Origin: Pochonia chlamydosporia 170
Taxonomy: Eukaryota > Ascomycota > Sordariomycetes > Hypocreales > Clavicipitaceae
Assembly: GCF_001653235.2 (NCBI RefSeq)
Contig: NC_035793.1
Coordinates: forward strand, 4,774,001-4,838,000
Length of the DNA: 64,000 nucleotides
Direction of reading: 5' to 3'
Each line of letters opens with the position of its first letter. Within the stretch, counting starts at the first letter, position 1. The position numbers and the translations under genes were made by a program. Positions 1 through 12,338 of this stretch are shown here, piece after piece. A model generated the notes under the pieces. It did no database searches. It was not told where the DNA came from and worked only from the letters and a program-made list of their open reading frames with translations.

Positions 1-2251
1 CGAGCATATTGTATTAGGGTACTCTTAGCAAATATATACTAAAAGAATACTTACCCGGGTTTCTAAGTCCTCTTCCATAATAGGTATAGCTGCACCTAGC
101 CCGTATAGGACAGTAGAAAGAGCAAAAAGAAGCTTCATATTGGCCAAAGGTAAAAAGAAAAAGGTTGAAAAATATCAGAGATGAGAATCAATAGGTTATC
201 AATGCACAGAGTGTAGTGTTTGGTATAGCTACTCAGCGGAATTAATTACAAAAGGGGATCAATATATAGATAAATAAATGTGTGGATTATATGTACACCT
301 CATTCCAATATATAAGAGACGTCCTATCTTAGCATAGCATAGCCAAGGAAGTTTCAACTTGTCAGGGCAATGCAATGCCATAACATGCACCAGCAACCAT
401 ACCATTATGCGTTTTTCTAGGACCTAATACACTTTGCTGCGGTTCGGTGCGAGATGCCAAGCACTTCCCTACGTGTGCTTGAGACGCCAAGCATGGCGAA
501 TGGGCCACTTCTTGGAGTTGGTAACGAATTCTTGATTCTGCTAACATGCTCTGCTAATGTCTGAAGAGTGCTTTGGAAAGGATCTCTAGATAAAACGCCC
601 CTTAAAGCTGGGAACTGTTGGAGAATAGAATGGAAATTGCGGCAGTGTTCCTAAAACTACTAGCATGAGAGTGGCGCGGATAAGGCCAAGTTTGGCAAGT
701 AATGCTAGCATTTTGAGTCATTCATGCGTTGCGAAGTTAGTACCTTGTGGCCAACCTAGCTAGGATGTCTATACAGAAGTGTAGAAGTATAACTAAAATA
801 CTTCAAACTGTCACGGGCCACGCCCGAGGCGGTGGACCAGTCTGAGGTGTAAGAATTGTTATACTAGAATATATGGGGGTCTGCGTATACATGCAGCCAG
901 AGGCCACTTCTTGCGCAACATGAATTAGTTCATTTTCCCTAATCTGCCACGCAGCGACCATATTGTCGTAGCCTCGAGCTTGCTGTTTGCATTTCCTCCT
1001 TAGCTTTAGACACGCATATGCTGAACAAACGCGGCTTAGCGTACTGAACCAGGGGCAAGGTCAGAGTATCGCGGGTCAGGGTTAGATTAAGGGCTAGAGT
1101 ATCGAGTATTGGAGTCAGGGTACAGGTCAGAGTGACATGCCAAAGTACGAACCGGGGCCGGCGAAAATGAGAAAACTGCAAGACAACAGAGTAAACATGC
1201 TGTACTATGGTAAGCATACCAGTCCAAAGAATATAGAGATCCATGCACGTAGGCAGGGATGCAGCGCCAAACTATTTTTAGTCATATTCGGATTGCGGTT
1301 AAATTTGGCTTTCAACGTGCACCACCAACCAACCAATAATTCTTGTCAACCAAAAGTTACACTAATATATAGCCGATAATAGAAAGATTCAATCCATGGA
1401 AACTTTTCGCTTGCAATCTGTGGTGCGACTGTTTTATTCTGGATCAAAGACTTAATTTAACGTTAAAATCTGTGCTGGATGACTAACCTGTCAACGAACC
1501 GGCGAACCAAGACGCTGGCCATGTCAACGGCTATACCAGGGACTATCACACCGCATTTGTGGAATTCCCTTCTGCCGGCCAAGTGGCCTAGTAGTTATCA
1601 TTGATAGACCAGGAGCCAGAGCGGGAAGAGACGGCTTAGAGCTTGCGCTAACGCGTTCCACAGACCTACTTGGGAAGCAGACGAGCGGTGCAGATTGGTC
1701 GTTGGGTCTCAGATCAATTGCTTACTTTTAACAATGCATCTTGGGTGATGCCAGGACGTTTTAGGACAAATGGCTTGGCTTGCGGGACAGCGCCTCGGGC
1801 CGGCTCTCCTCTTCTCTTCCTCAGCTTTAGATAGACTTGACCCCACAAAGACGCTCGCTGGTGGAAAGAACTGCAGTCAGCCCTCCAACACGTCATAATC
1901 ACTTAAACAGAAACTCCATACACCCCAGCAAAGCCAAGCCCGATATCAGGCAATTAACCCACTGTTCGACAGCCTGTTCAAGCAATGGTAAACAGTATGA
2001 TCTGTACCGGTACCAGCTTAGTCGGCTAACTGCATAGTATCAAGGGACGCGTCGTGGCCCCGGCGCCAAGGCGTGCGTAATGTATCAGATGACCGATGAG
2101 TAAATTTAGCATGTGCCGAAACTTATCCGTGGGTGTAAAACCCAGTATTGCCAAGCTCAAGAGCTGGTATGAGAGCATGTCACCTTTGTTTTAAGCGTCA
2201 GGGACGTGCGATGCGTTATGTCTTCCAAAAATCACAACCCAGTTACCCAGA

Positions 2252-2455
2252 GATGAAACTAGACTGCTTGGTTTATATTCTTGTAGCGCTATGCCTGAGA
2301 ACAAAATAACCTGGAATTACTGTACGTGAAACTCGACTGCTTTTTCTATTTTGAGTATTATGCCGAGGGAGCAAAACAACTGTAGCAACTTTATGTGAAA
2401 CTTGCCCCGTTTACTTGGTATATGTCATTATGCCTTAAAAAGGAAATACCTCTCG
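2252..2455. repeat. Three diverged tandem units of about 70 bp
   Basis: Three consecutive segments share the same order of words: a start like RTGAAACT followed by GACTGCTT, a T-rich middle, then TATGCC followed by an A-rich GAGAACAAAA-like end. They begin near 2252, 2325 and 2394. Divergence between the units is high, so the array is old. No coding potential is visible. Confidence 0.55.
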
Positions 2456-3267
2456 CCACTCGGGACAAAACCTAACTCCTCTGTATATATCAATTTTTAG
2501 AATTGGCGCTGGCGAGCCCTGAATCCCGTTTGCTGAATTTGTAATCATCGTACCCCTTATTTGTACTGTGTACACTACTCAATACACCCAACCTATCCTG
2601 GGTATAAGGTGTAATAGTGTTCTAACTATCCAAAACTAATGTTTTCACATTAATAAAGAGAAACACGGACTGCAACACATGCACTTTGGTTGTAATTCTC
2701 CAGCCTCCGACCCGACAGCGGTTAGAGAGAGCGTCACCGGTCCTTTTTTGCTTGAAAGTATATCCAATGTCAAGTTCAACCGCCGAAAGGTCCGAAAGTG
2801 TAGCCGTAGGGGACTAGAAGTTTCTGCGACGGAAAGAACCTTGAAGCAGTTTAACAGGCTTCAAGCACTAAAACGCGTTAGAAGAGAACTCCTTAATGAG
2901 TAAATGCTTCTGTAGATGTTGTGTACGTACTGTACAACAAACCTTGCATGCAAACAAGTCAATTCGCCGTTTCCCAGTGCAAATAACACTCAACAATAAT
3001 GGTTTTTATTGAACGTGCCAACTCACGAAAACGCTACAGTGTGAATAACGACGATTCGTATTTCTGTTGGAAAATTCAGTGCCCGGCAAGGTTTGCTCTT
3101 GATTTCTAAGCCAACATGTTCAAGATGTACTGCACTCGGGTGAGTTGTACGAAGGAACTTTGCACCTTCCTATTGCCACGGAGGTTCTCTTGCTTGATCG
3201 GCTCTGCATCGACAGAGAGGAGAATGATTACAGGTTGGCCGGCAAGATGACAAGTCATTCGTACAGG

Positions 3268-3312
3268 AGACAACAACAACGACAACAACGGCAACAACAA
3301 CGGCAACGCCAA
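3268..3312 (+). repeat. CAA-rich trinucleotide microsatellite
   Basis: A run of CAA triplets interrupted by CGA and CGG covers about 45 bp. In one frame it would read poly-Gln, but no supported gene contains it. Confidence 0.7.
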
Positions 3313-3636
3313 TGCTGTGGCACCAACCATTTTCGCTCTGTTACGTCAACAGCCTGCAGTGTAACCAATTGACTCACATGTTTGCAGCCTTATTAAAGTT
3401 GTGTGGTTACTGTATGACTCACTTGAAACGCGAGTCCTCCGTGTGGTCATGGAATCTGGCTGGGTTGAGAATCGTCTGCAGTACCAAGAGAGGCCCTCGG
3501 GATGGAATAAATGTACTGGAGCTTGCTTGACTGTTTGTAAGCTACAGCAACCAGACCGCATCTGTCCCCGAGAAGATTGCCCGTACCGTTTATGACTTTT
3601 TCATGTCCCAGTAGCCCCGCGGGATAGAACGGAGAA

Positions 3637-6600
3637 ATGTCCAAAGACGAGTGCAACAGGGACGAAAAAGATCTTCTACTCTGGTACAAGACGTTGTCGC
3701 CGCTCAGAGTAGATATTGTCGGCGATTTTGCTGGCAAGGAACAATTACTTTCCTTTAGTGAAGGGAAACATTTGAACCCGATGTAACCAATATTCCAGGT
3801 GGATTCCAACTGTTGCATGCAATATTTGCTGTGGAGAATTTTCTTCACAATCTCAAGCGACGAGGATGCAATTTCCATGTAGTTTGGTTCGCAGACCATG
3901 AGGAACTCTGTGTCCCTAGAGATGCCTCCGACGGCCTTGCATCTGGATACCGACTTACTCGTGCCGTTCTCATCAAGCATTTAGAACAAGTTACCGGAAC
4001 TAGTGAGCTCACCGAGAGGAATCTCAGTCATCAGTTCAATACCGTACAAAGCATTGAATTCCAGGACTATCTTGCACAAAATGCAATTCATTTCTTCCTC
4101 AGTCTTGACGGTCAAGACGTTGGTATACACTCCGTGGCTAACGGTATTCGATATCTGAAGTTCATTCAGTGCTTAGCTCTTAAAGGGTACAGTCTGGCCC
4201 TCATCAATAACCTTGAGTTCGTAAGCTCCAAGGTAAGAAAGCAATCCTACTCCAACCATACTACTTTTCCTTTTCGTGTATTTGACTAATAAAGCGACAA
4301 AAAGGTCCACGCGTCAGTATGCTCACCATCACTGAGGGGTTCCTCCACCTCCATCCGTGTTGATGAGATCTCTCGGATGCCCAGAATCCCAGTAAAATTG
4401 CTTTCCGAGTGGGACGTCAGTCATGGGACGAGTCTACTAATAAGCGGCTCCCCCTGGGAAGACGGGGAACCGTTTTCGGCAAGGGACATTGTCTCTCTCA
4501 CCGGCTTGAGTAACATGCTATTGGTCGACTCTCAAAAATGTATGAAAGACTGTGTTGTGGCTTTCATCATTCACCTGTCCGTCCTCAGGCGTTTGGATCT
4601 GTCTCAGAGATCGTGTAAAGAAACCACGTTCAGCGAGCTACAGCAGGCATCGTTTGAAGACTTCTTTAGCTCATTCAGCAACATCTGTATCACGATTGTG
4701 GAGAAAATGTCTTTCAAAGAACTATGGGATGTCTTTGACCTCGTTGACGGCCGCATCCTACGACAAATGCTTGGACGCCTGCAAACCCTGGCGCTTCCTC
4801 TCTGTATCAGGGAAGAGGTTCGGAGATTCGCAAACATAATTTTACAACTTACGGACGTGGATCTCTCGGAATCCAATCCGCAATGCCAATTGGCAAGAAA
4901 CATTCCTATTGATACTCTCTCTCTCTCTGCCAATGCGTCTGAAAGTGTGCCTCCTTCAATTCTGGGATTCAGCCACCCAGCTTTGGACGACTACCTTGAT
5001 CCTGTCAAAATCTCTACCAGAGTTTCAGCAGATCCGCAACCCGCGCCAAACATGAAAGTCTTTGAAGAAATTTCCCACTGGCATAATGCACGTGTACCTA
5101 TCGACTCTAGCCATAAGATACAGCGTAAAGGCTACTTTGCAAATTGGAGAACCCAAAAGCTAATGGCTAGCACCACTGCGTACTCGGCTAGCTTGACAAA
5201 TTCTGCCGGGAAGGATATTCATCCAGAAATCATCGTGTCAACCTCTGTGACCGACCATTCTTCTAATGAAGGCAGAGGCAAGGGCAAGGAATGTGAGGGA
5301 GTGCGCGGCACATCGCATCGAACCCTTCATCAGCATAGCATCAAGAAGATTGGACAACGCACTGGTCGACAGCATGCCCGAGAAGAGGCCCAAAAGATTC
5401 AGGCCGAGAAAAATAAAAGCAGAGCCATGGCGACGTGGATGGCTTGGAACCAAAGAATCCAAGAATTTGAAGCTGAAATTAACCTGGACAGTCGATGTCT
5501 GAGGGTCATACAATATGTCAACGGGTTGTCAACCCAACACATGGCGATAGTGGGCGGCGAGGTTACGTTGTATCTATGTAATTGCCTTGCTTATACGCTA
5601 TTAGAAGCAAAGAAGAAGAGAAAACGAATTCCCGGTATGTTGGAGTCCAATGAGGCAATGAATACCAGGCTTTAACATGACAAAGCAAAATTAACTAACC
5701 AAGTTGCACAGAAATGGCCTTGCTGGCGATATTATGGTCAAAGCTGATGGAAATTCCTAAATTTTCACTGTCGCAGCAGGGAGTTGCGCTTTTCAAGGTA
5801 CTCGCAAAGGCTGTCAAACTACAAATACCTCATGACACGCTGCTGGATGCTGCTTTGAAGGGACGGCAGCTGCCCTTTGCCAGCTTGAGCTTGATGCCGA
5901 CAACAACACATGCAGGGAGAGACCAACTGGAACTGGATGTTCTATCTGATCCCCTTGAGTTTCAGCTCCGTCATTGCGGACCGTATCTGGAAAGAGCCTT
6001 TGACTCGATGCCGGATCCTCGTGTGCCTTTCAGCCCGGATGCCTGGCAGAGGAGAGTTCTCGATGCCATAGATGCGAACAAGAGCTTGTTTGTTGTGGCA
6101 CCGACATCAGCTGGCAAAACGTTCATTTCATTCTACGCCATGAAGAAAGTGCTGCAATCAAACGATAATGATGTTATCGTGTAGGTAGCCCCAACAGAAG
6201 GCTCTTGTCAACCAAATAGCTGCCGAAGTGCAAGCTCGATTCTCCAAGGCGCGTTCTACCAAAGGTACATGTAAATCAGTTTGGGCCGTACATACCAGGG
6301 ACTACAGAATCAACAATCCGACAGGCTGCCAGGTACTAATCACGGTTCCGCATATTTTGCAGATCATGCTGCTGGCGCCATCAAATTCCCAGACGGCCGA
6401 TTCATGGTCTTTGAGAGTGAAGAGGATCATCTTTGACGAGGTTCACTGCATTGGGCAGTCAGATGACGGGGTGATATGGGAGCAGCTGCTCCTTCTTGCC
6501 CCGTGTCCTGTCATCGCTTTATCTGCCACGGTGGGCAATCCTATGGAGTTCAACGACTGGTTGAGAAGATCAGAGGAAGCAAAATGCCATGATCTGGAAA

Positions 6601-9415
6601 TGATCGTTCACCCCTATCGCTACTCAGACCTTCGCAAGTTCATGTATTATCGTAAGAAAGGCTGGGAGTTTAGTGGCCTTGGACCTGTTGAAGGGTTGCC
6701 CATCCCGGGGTTAGATGACATGCATGTGGACATGGAGGCACATGGGCAACACGACATCATGAAGAGCTCCATGTCGCCATTCACTTACATTCATCCAGTG
6801 GCTAGCTTTATCAATCGGTACGCAAGAGTAGAATCTCCCCCCTCTTTTCCCTTTCCCCCCTTTTTATGTCCTCCTTCACCCTTATTACCATGCCTAACTT
6901 TACCCTTCTAGCAACCGGGGGACAATCGATGACATTAGCTTTGAATCGAGAGACTGCTTCATCTTGTGGCAATGTATGTCGAATCATCAAACCGAAGCAT
7001 TTCCCCTCAACGAATCCTTGGCTCCGCGGAACGCACTTCCCGAGGTTGTGACGAAGCATGATATCGTTAAATGGGAAGCCGCATTGAAGCAAGTCTTGTT
7101 GAAATGGATGCAAGATGCCAGTTCGCCCTTTTCTTCCGTTAGAAACAGGCTTCAGTCACCAATTGTTAATCGACATCTCTCGACTTTGAATCAGTCGCCC
7201 AACGCGACTGGCCATAAACCTAAACCTAGTCATACCAGCCTTCAACCCGACTCCGAAGATACCGGCCTTCACACTGTGGCTTTACAGCTCCTTTCCGACC
7301 TTCATTTCCACGCGGCGCTTCCAGCCATACTATTCAACTACGATCGGAAATATTGTGAGAAAATACTCCTTTTCCTTGAAAAGAAACTGCGGCTTGCAGA
7401 GGCTGCTTGGAAGGCCGCAAGCTCAGAATGGAGGAAGAAGCTCGCTGAATATGAAAAATGGAAGAGAACAAGCGCCAAGACTGTCCCAAAAGAAAGAAAG
7501 GACATTGTCGCATGAGCCTAGGCTTTCCAAGAGCGAACGCACCAAAGAAGCTGCAAATGCGGACATCAGTGTCTGGGACAGCTTCGACCCTGAGGCGGCT
7601 TTGGATGAATTCTCATTTGCGGGCCCAAAAAAGTTACGAAAATCAGAATTTGAGGATATGGTGACGCCTCTCAGAAATGCCAACCTGAAGCAGGGAATTG
7701 TAGGTGCTCTACGACGAGGAATAGGGGTACATCATGCAGGAATGAATCGGGAGTATCGCCAAGTGTGAGTTAATCTTCTTTCCTCTCGATTTATCTCCTT
7801 CTTATTTCTTCTGACTTTACCCTCTAGAGTTGAGATGCTTTTTAGGAAAGGCTTTCTGAGGGTTGTCGTCGCGACTGGCACCTTGGCTTTAGGTATCAAC
7901 ATGCCGTGCAAGAGTGTGGTATTCTTTGGCGACTCTGTGTTTCTCACAGCTCTGAATTACAATCAGGCAGCCGGACGGGCAGGTCGCCGGGGGTTTGACA
8001 CCCTCGGAAATGTTGTTTTCGTGGGAATGACGCCAGAGAGAGTGTTTGAGATCATGTCGTCCAGACTCCCCGACCTTCACGGCCAGTTCCCCCTATCAAC
8101 GACTCTAGTTCTCCGACTCTTGGGTCTCCTTCATCACACAGAGAATTCTGAGTACGCAGTAAGGGCCGTTCGTTCCATACAATCTCAAACTCGCCTATAT
8201 TTAGGAGGCCCCTCGAATCAAATGACAATCAAGCATCAGTTGCGGTTTTCCATAGAATATCTTCGGAGGCAACATCTTTTGTCTCAATCCGGGGCTCCCC
8301 TCAATTTCGCAGGTTTGGTAGGGCACCTGTATTTTACTGAGAACGCTGTGTTTGCCTTTCACTCTTTGCTCAAGGGTGGATATTTCCACGACTTGTGCAG
8401 TGGTATTCACCGGAAACCGCAGCAAGTACTCCTTGAGCTCATACTTGTTCTGGCGCATCTATTTTGCAGAGTACCTCTTCGATCAGTCAGTGACGAAGTG
8501 GCCAAGAACAGGATTCACCGATCACCATCAGTAGTTCTGTTGCCGCGATTACCAGAGCAGGCGGAGACGATTCTCCGTGAGCACAACAACGAGACACTGC
8601 ACATATTTCGAAACTATGTTAGCTCCTTCGTCGACCAACACCTCAAAGGCCAGTCAGATAATCAGCTTCCGTTTACAAAACACAAGGTCCAGGGGAACAA
8701 GGGAGGAGATGCACTGTCCATTATTGATTCTCTCCCGCCTACAAAGCTCCGCTCGTCATTCGCTGCGCTTTCCGGGTTCAATGATGAGTTCCACTCAATT
8801 CACGAGCTGTGCACAACAGTCCGAGACGGGGTTTTCCTTGAGGAATCCGCCGTTCCTTACATCCCCATTCATCCGAATGGTAATGCTCGGCTGCACTGGA
8901 ACGCCTATATCTATGATTTCTTCAAACACGGTGACATGGAAGCGTTGGTCCGAGACAATGGGATAAAGGGTGGCGATGTATGGTTCCTCTTGAAAGACTT
9001 TTCACTTGTTTTGGCCACCATGGTTACGAGCCTCACAAATTTTCTCGATCTTGGCTCTTCTATTGACGATGCGGCCATGATGGATATACACGATATCGGC
9101 GATGTGACTGACGAGGAGCTTTTTGACGAACAAGCAGCACCGGTTGTGGATGATTTGACTCATGCGCCGCCGAATAACCTGGTTTCTCTTTCTCGAAAGC
9201 CCAAAAAGGCTATTCTGGTAGATTCATGGGACGATGACCAGAGTACTGGGAGCTCGCAGGACGAGGATACAAATGCCAGTGAAGGCTTTGACACCCTACC
9301 ATTGGAGAAGCTCGCCTGGGGCGACGACGGCGAAGAGAGCTTAATGCTCGTCTTGACAGCTTTTCGACAACTGCAACAGCAATTTAATGAGGTGTTCAAA
9401 AAGGTTTGGGCTTAA
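3637..9415 (+). pseudogene. DDX60-like Ski2-type RNA helicase, probably inactivated
   Basis: This resembles fungal homologues of the DDX60 group of superfamily II helicases. Animal DDX60 is linked to antiviral RNA sensing; the fungal role is not settled. Inferred segments are 3637-about 3783, about 3799-4232, 4305-5634, 5712-6184, 6185-6817, 6912-about 7511, about 7512-7764 and 7828-9415. Introns at 4233-4304, 5635-5711, 6818-6911 and 7765-7827 join in frame. The protein would be about 1,700 residues. Motifs are clear: Walker A APTSAGKT (6098-6121), DEVH box (6435-6446), SAT (6522-6530), ATGTLALGINMP (about 7873-7908) and QAAGRAGRRG (about 7964-7993). Lesions: the N-terminal frame breaks near 3783-3800; an in-frame TAG at 6182-6184 sits just before motif Ia, with a one-base shift near 6197; and a one-base shift lies near 7512 in the linker before the second RecA domain. 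Assembly error is the main alternative. Confidence 0.8.
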
Positions 9416-10148
9416 CCGAGACTTAAAGTGAAGGTGCGGCCTTGCCCAGAGCTGGTGAACAAGAGTCGGCAAGATAGGATTGAAAAAGCTCATCAGAGGC
9501 TTGTACGGGGTAGAAAAAGTTTCAGAGCGGAACTGCTTGCACAATTGAATGTGGCTCCTCGCATCTCGCATCTCGCATCTGGGAAGGTTGACTCATTTAT
9601 ATGAGGGAGTACGAACTGGATCCAGTTCCGTGCGAGCCATACAATGGGAACAGCATCAGTCGGAGTCGTAGGATGGTGGAGGAGGTCAGGAAGTTCAGCA
9701 AGCTGACGGGGAAAAGGGGAGGCTGTGCCAGGTTTAGAGGGCATGCCATGAAGGACGGAAGCGGGAAGACAAAGATTCGTGTAAACATTCAAGTGGACGG
9801 TGTGATCCAGGCGATTTTGACGAGAGCGAATGCGCAATTTGCCTTGGAGACCAGACCTAGGACAGGGAGGTGCGACAAATGCAGTCAAGTAGGATAGGAA
9901 TGATGAAGGTTGCATGTGAGCATGTGAGCATCGACTTTTACTTCGTTCAACATATGCTCCCTTATCCAATCAAATTAAGTTATAATTTTTATTTGTTTAA
10001 TATCCGAACAGCGCTAGCAGATCCCTATATACTGAGAAATATATACTCAAACGAAAATAACCACCCATCCATATTCCTTAAACGAGAGTAATACACAAGT
10101 CCGGCCCAGTAATACCTCCCCATAAGTCATGCAACTCGTTCCTCACTG
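9416..10148. other. Intergenic region, convergent 3' ends
   Basis: This lies between the helicase stop and the stop of the minus-strand gene that follows, so it should hold both 3' UTRs. Overlapping frames exist on both strands between 9493 and 9969, but none has family character. I see no gene. Confidence 0.6.
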
Positions 10149-12338
10149 TCAAATAAATGTTCCAGGGAACTCCGTCAACGCGGGTGACTTGATGCCTGTG
10201 CCGCCATCCTTAGTAGCCGAGGGCGGCAAGGTAACCGGTGCTGGTCGTGGTGGTGCCCTTTTCGCCTCAACTCTCTTCGAGTTTGATCCGGCACTAGTGC
10301 TTGGCTGTCTGTCTACAGATGGGAATCCGCCCAACGTGGGCGAGTTGAGAGGCTCATCAAAGTTAATTTCGAATGCGCCAAATGTAGGGCTAGACGTGGA
10401 AATGGACTTTGATAACGATGAGAATGTCGGACTCGGAAGTCGAGGCGCTGTGGCAGATGTCGGCGTAGAAATGCCTGATCCTGTCCCATGGCTTGTATTT
10501 GGACGAATTGGCGTCAGAGGCGCAGGCATAGCTGAGAGACGAGGGTCTGTACGGTCAAAATCTGACCACGCTGGCAGTGACAATGCATATTCGTCATTAG
10601 ACGTTGCCAACTTGAGCGGAGGAGGTCCCGGTCGTCTCCCACGCGGTAACCCCTTGGTCACAGGGAAATTTCCTTCCATGGGCGGTCTTGAGAATGGGCT
10701 TGAAGGTAACTTCTCGGCTGGTCTTGCCGGAGTCTCGTCTCTCATATAGCTACTTCCTGAGTCTGGTGGCGGGCCGTAGGGACTCATGATCGCGGATTCG
10801 ACGTGATCTGCCGCAGAAACCGGCACCACGGGTCGCAATGGCCTCGGCGGGGGTGCCCTTGATGATCTCTCTGCATCGAATCGAGATTGAAAGCCTTGTC
10901 GAGGGCTTATTCTTGGGCCAGAACCAGGCCCTTTATGCGCACCAGCAGCAGCTGGGGGAGGACCCAAAGGTCGAAGTGCGGGTTCCCTTGGTGGCTTAGG
11001 TAATTGGTCAATCAATGTGGAATTTGCGACCTGATCCTCTGAAACGTAGGTCGGTGCCGGAGATTTTGACCCTTCACGGTCAGCTTGCCTTATTGATGGG
11101 GATGGAGTAGACCTAGTATATGTTGCTGCAGGCTCCACGGGGGATTCTCTTGTCGGCTTAGACGATGCAATTTGGCTTGTCGTCACGTCCAAATTGGGTT
11201 TCTCCTCCTTAACGCTCGTGTTACTCGTCGTCTTGGACACGATTTCGCCAAAATCAAAGTCGGCAAAGTTGCCGCTAAATCCTTCCTTTGGTGGATTCAT
11301 CATCGTTGCTCTATGGCTGTCCTCGAATTCCATAGTGAAACTTCGTCTCCGAGGTTGATGGAAAGCAAACGTGTCTCGTCGTGCCGGCACATTTCGAACA
11401 ACAGGACTATCGGCCCGGTCTTCACCTGACCCCTGAACAGACGGTGCCGGACTGGGCAGAGCTTTTGGTCCAGGGACATCCACCTTCCTCAGGGCGCTCG
11501 GAGCGTTGCGTTTGCTGCTGGACGAAAGCTTTTCGGACGCGGGGACATTTACGGGTGAGAATGCCCTATCCGAGTTTCTGTCAGACTGGGGAGGTGACGG
11601 ATACCCGTTTTGTGTTGCGGGTTCTTCATCGGGCTTGCAGTTAGTGACACATGTTTGTGGGCTATTTGTCTTGATATTCCTGCTAGCTTCTTCGCCACCA
11701 GCACTTTGACCAAAGTCAAACTGGCCCAACCGGTTTTTCGGAGAAGCAGGGACGGCGACGCTGGTAGTTGGAGCAGCAACGACAGTAGTACTTGATCCTA
11801 GTGGCGTTCCAGGGCGACTGCTCGCCGGGTCTCTGCAGAAGTGAACGTCCAAAGGGTTCACCCAGTCTGCTTTCACAGCCCCGGACGGCCGACTTGGTGT
11901 GCCGGGCCGAAGTCCGCTGCCACCTAATGGAGCTGGCAAAGCTGTACCAGGCCTGAGATTTAAATCCGAAGCAGCATGGCGTAAGCTTCCTACACTGGGT
12001 CGTCGTTGGGGAGGTGCCAGGTCAACCATGGATGAGGTCATTGCTGGATTCTTGAACACAGCTCGCCAGTTTGAAGTGCTTCTGGTTGAATTTGCAGTTC
12101 CCGGTCTCGCAGTTGACGAAGGAAATTGTGGTCGCGAGAAGTTGTGGCCGAAATATTGACCCTCGCCCAGGGTGTTTTGATCGATGCGATCCCATTTCTG
12201 CGGCGGTACCTTGCTTTGCGCCTGTTTGGTCCTAATGCGGGTGTCAATTAAACATGTTTCGTTTCGTGTGACGGTTGAAAACACCTACTGGGCCTTCTTC
12301 CTATCACTACCAAGTTTCAAGCCAAAGAATGACACCAT
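10149..12338 (-). CDS. Conserved fungal disordered protein, Pro/Ser-rich
   Basis: Two exons on the minus strand, 12338-12289 and 12231-10149, give 710 residues. The start is chosen at 12338, where a short exon encodes MVSFFGLKLG and continues in frame after a 57-bp intron (donor GTAGGT, acceptor ATTAG). The N-terminal part, including the piece GEGQYFGHNFSRP, looks like the conserved head of an ascomycete family of unknown function. The rest is low complexity, with repeated RPGTP-like words, many SP/TP sites and polar stretches, as expected of a scaffold or phosphoregulated protein. I see no enzyme motif, signal peptide or membrane segment. Function is unknown. Confidence 0.78.

Larger units (their letters stand above)
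1..3636. other. Gene-poor left flank
   Basis: I see no convincing gene here. Reading frames are short, overlap on both strands and match no family I know. The stretch holds the degenerate triple repeat at about 2252-2455, a CAA/CGG-type microsatellite near 3268-3312 and a patch of GGGTCAGGG-like words near 1070-1135. It is probably intergenic or decayed repeat sequence. Confidence 0.6.

Noticed and set aside
1070..1135. GGGTCAGGGTTAG-like words, possible interstitial telomere repeat
   Set aside because: Only single imperfect TTAGGG-like words occur; there is no array.
3757..3799. A 41-bp intron in the helicase N-terminus that would restore the frame
   Set aside because: The borders fit (GTGAAG...CCAG) and the phase works, but the intron would be unusually short and would remove residues that seem to align with the conserved family segment. 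It remains possible, so the frame break there is the weakest of the lesions.
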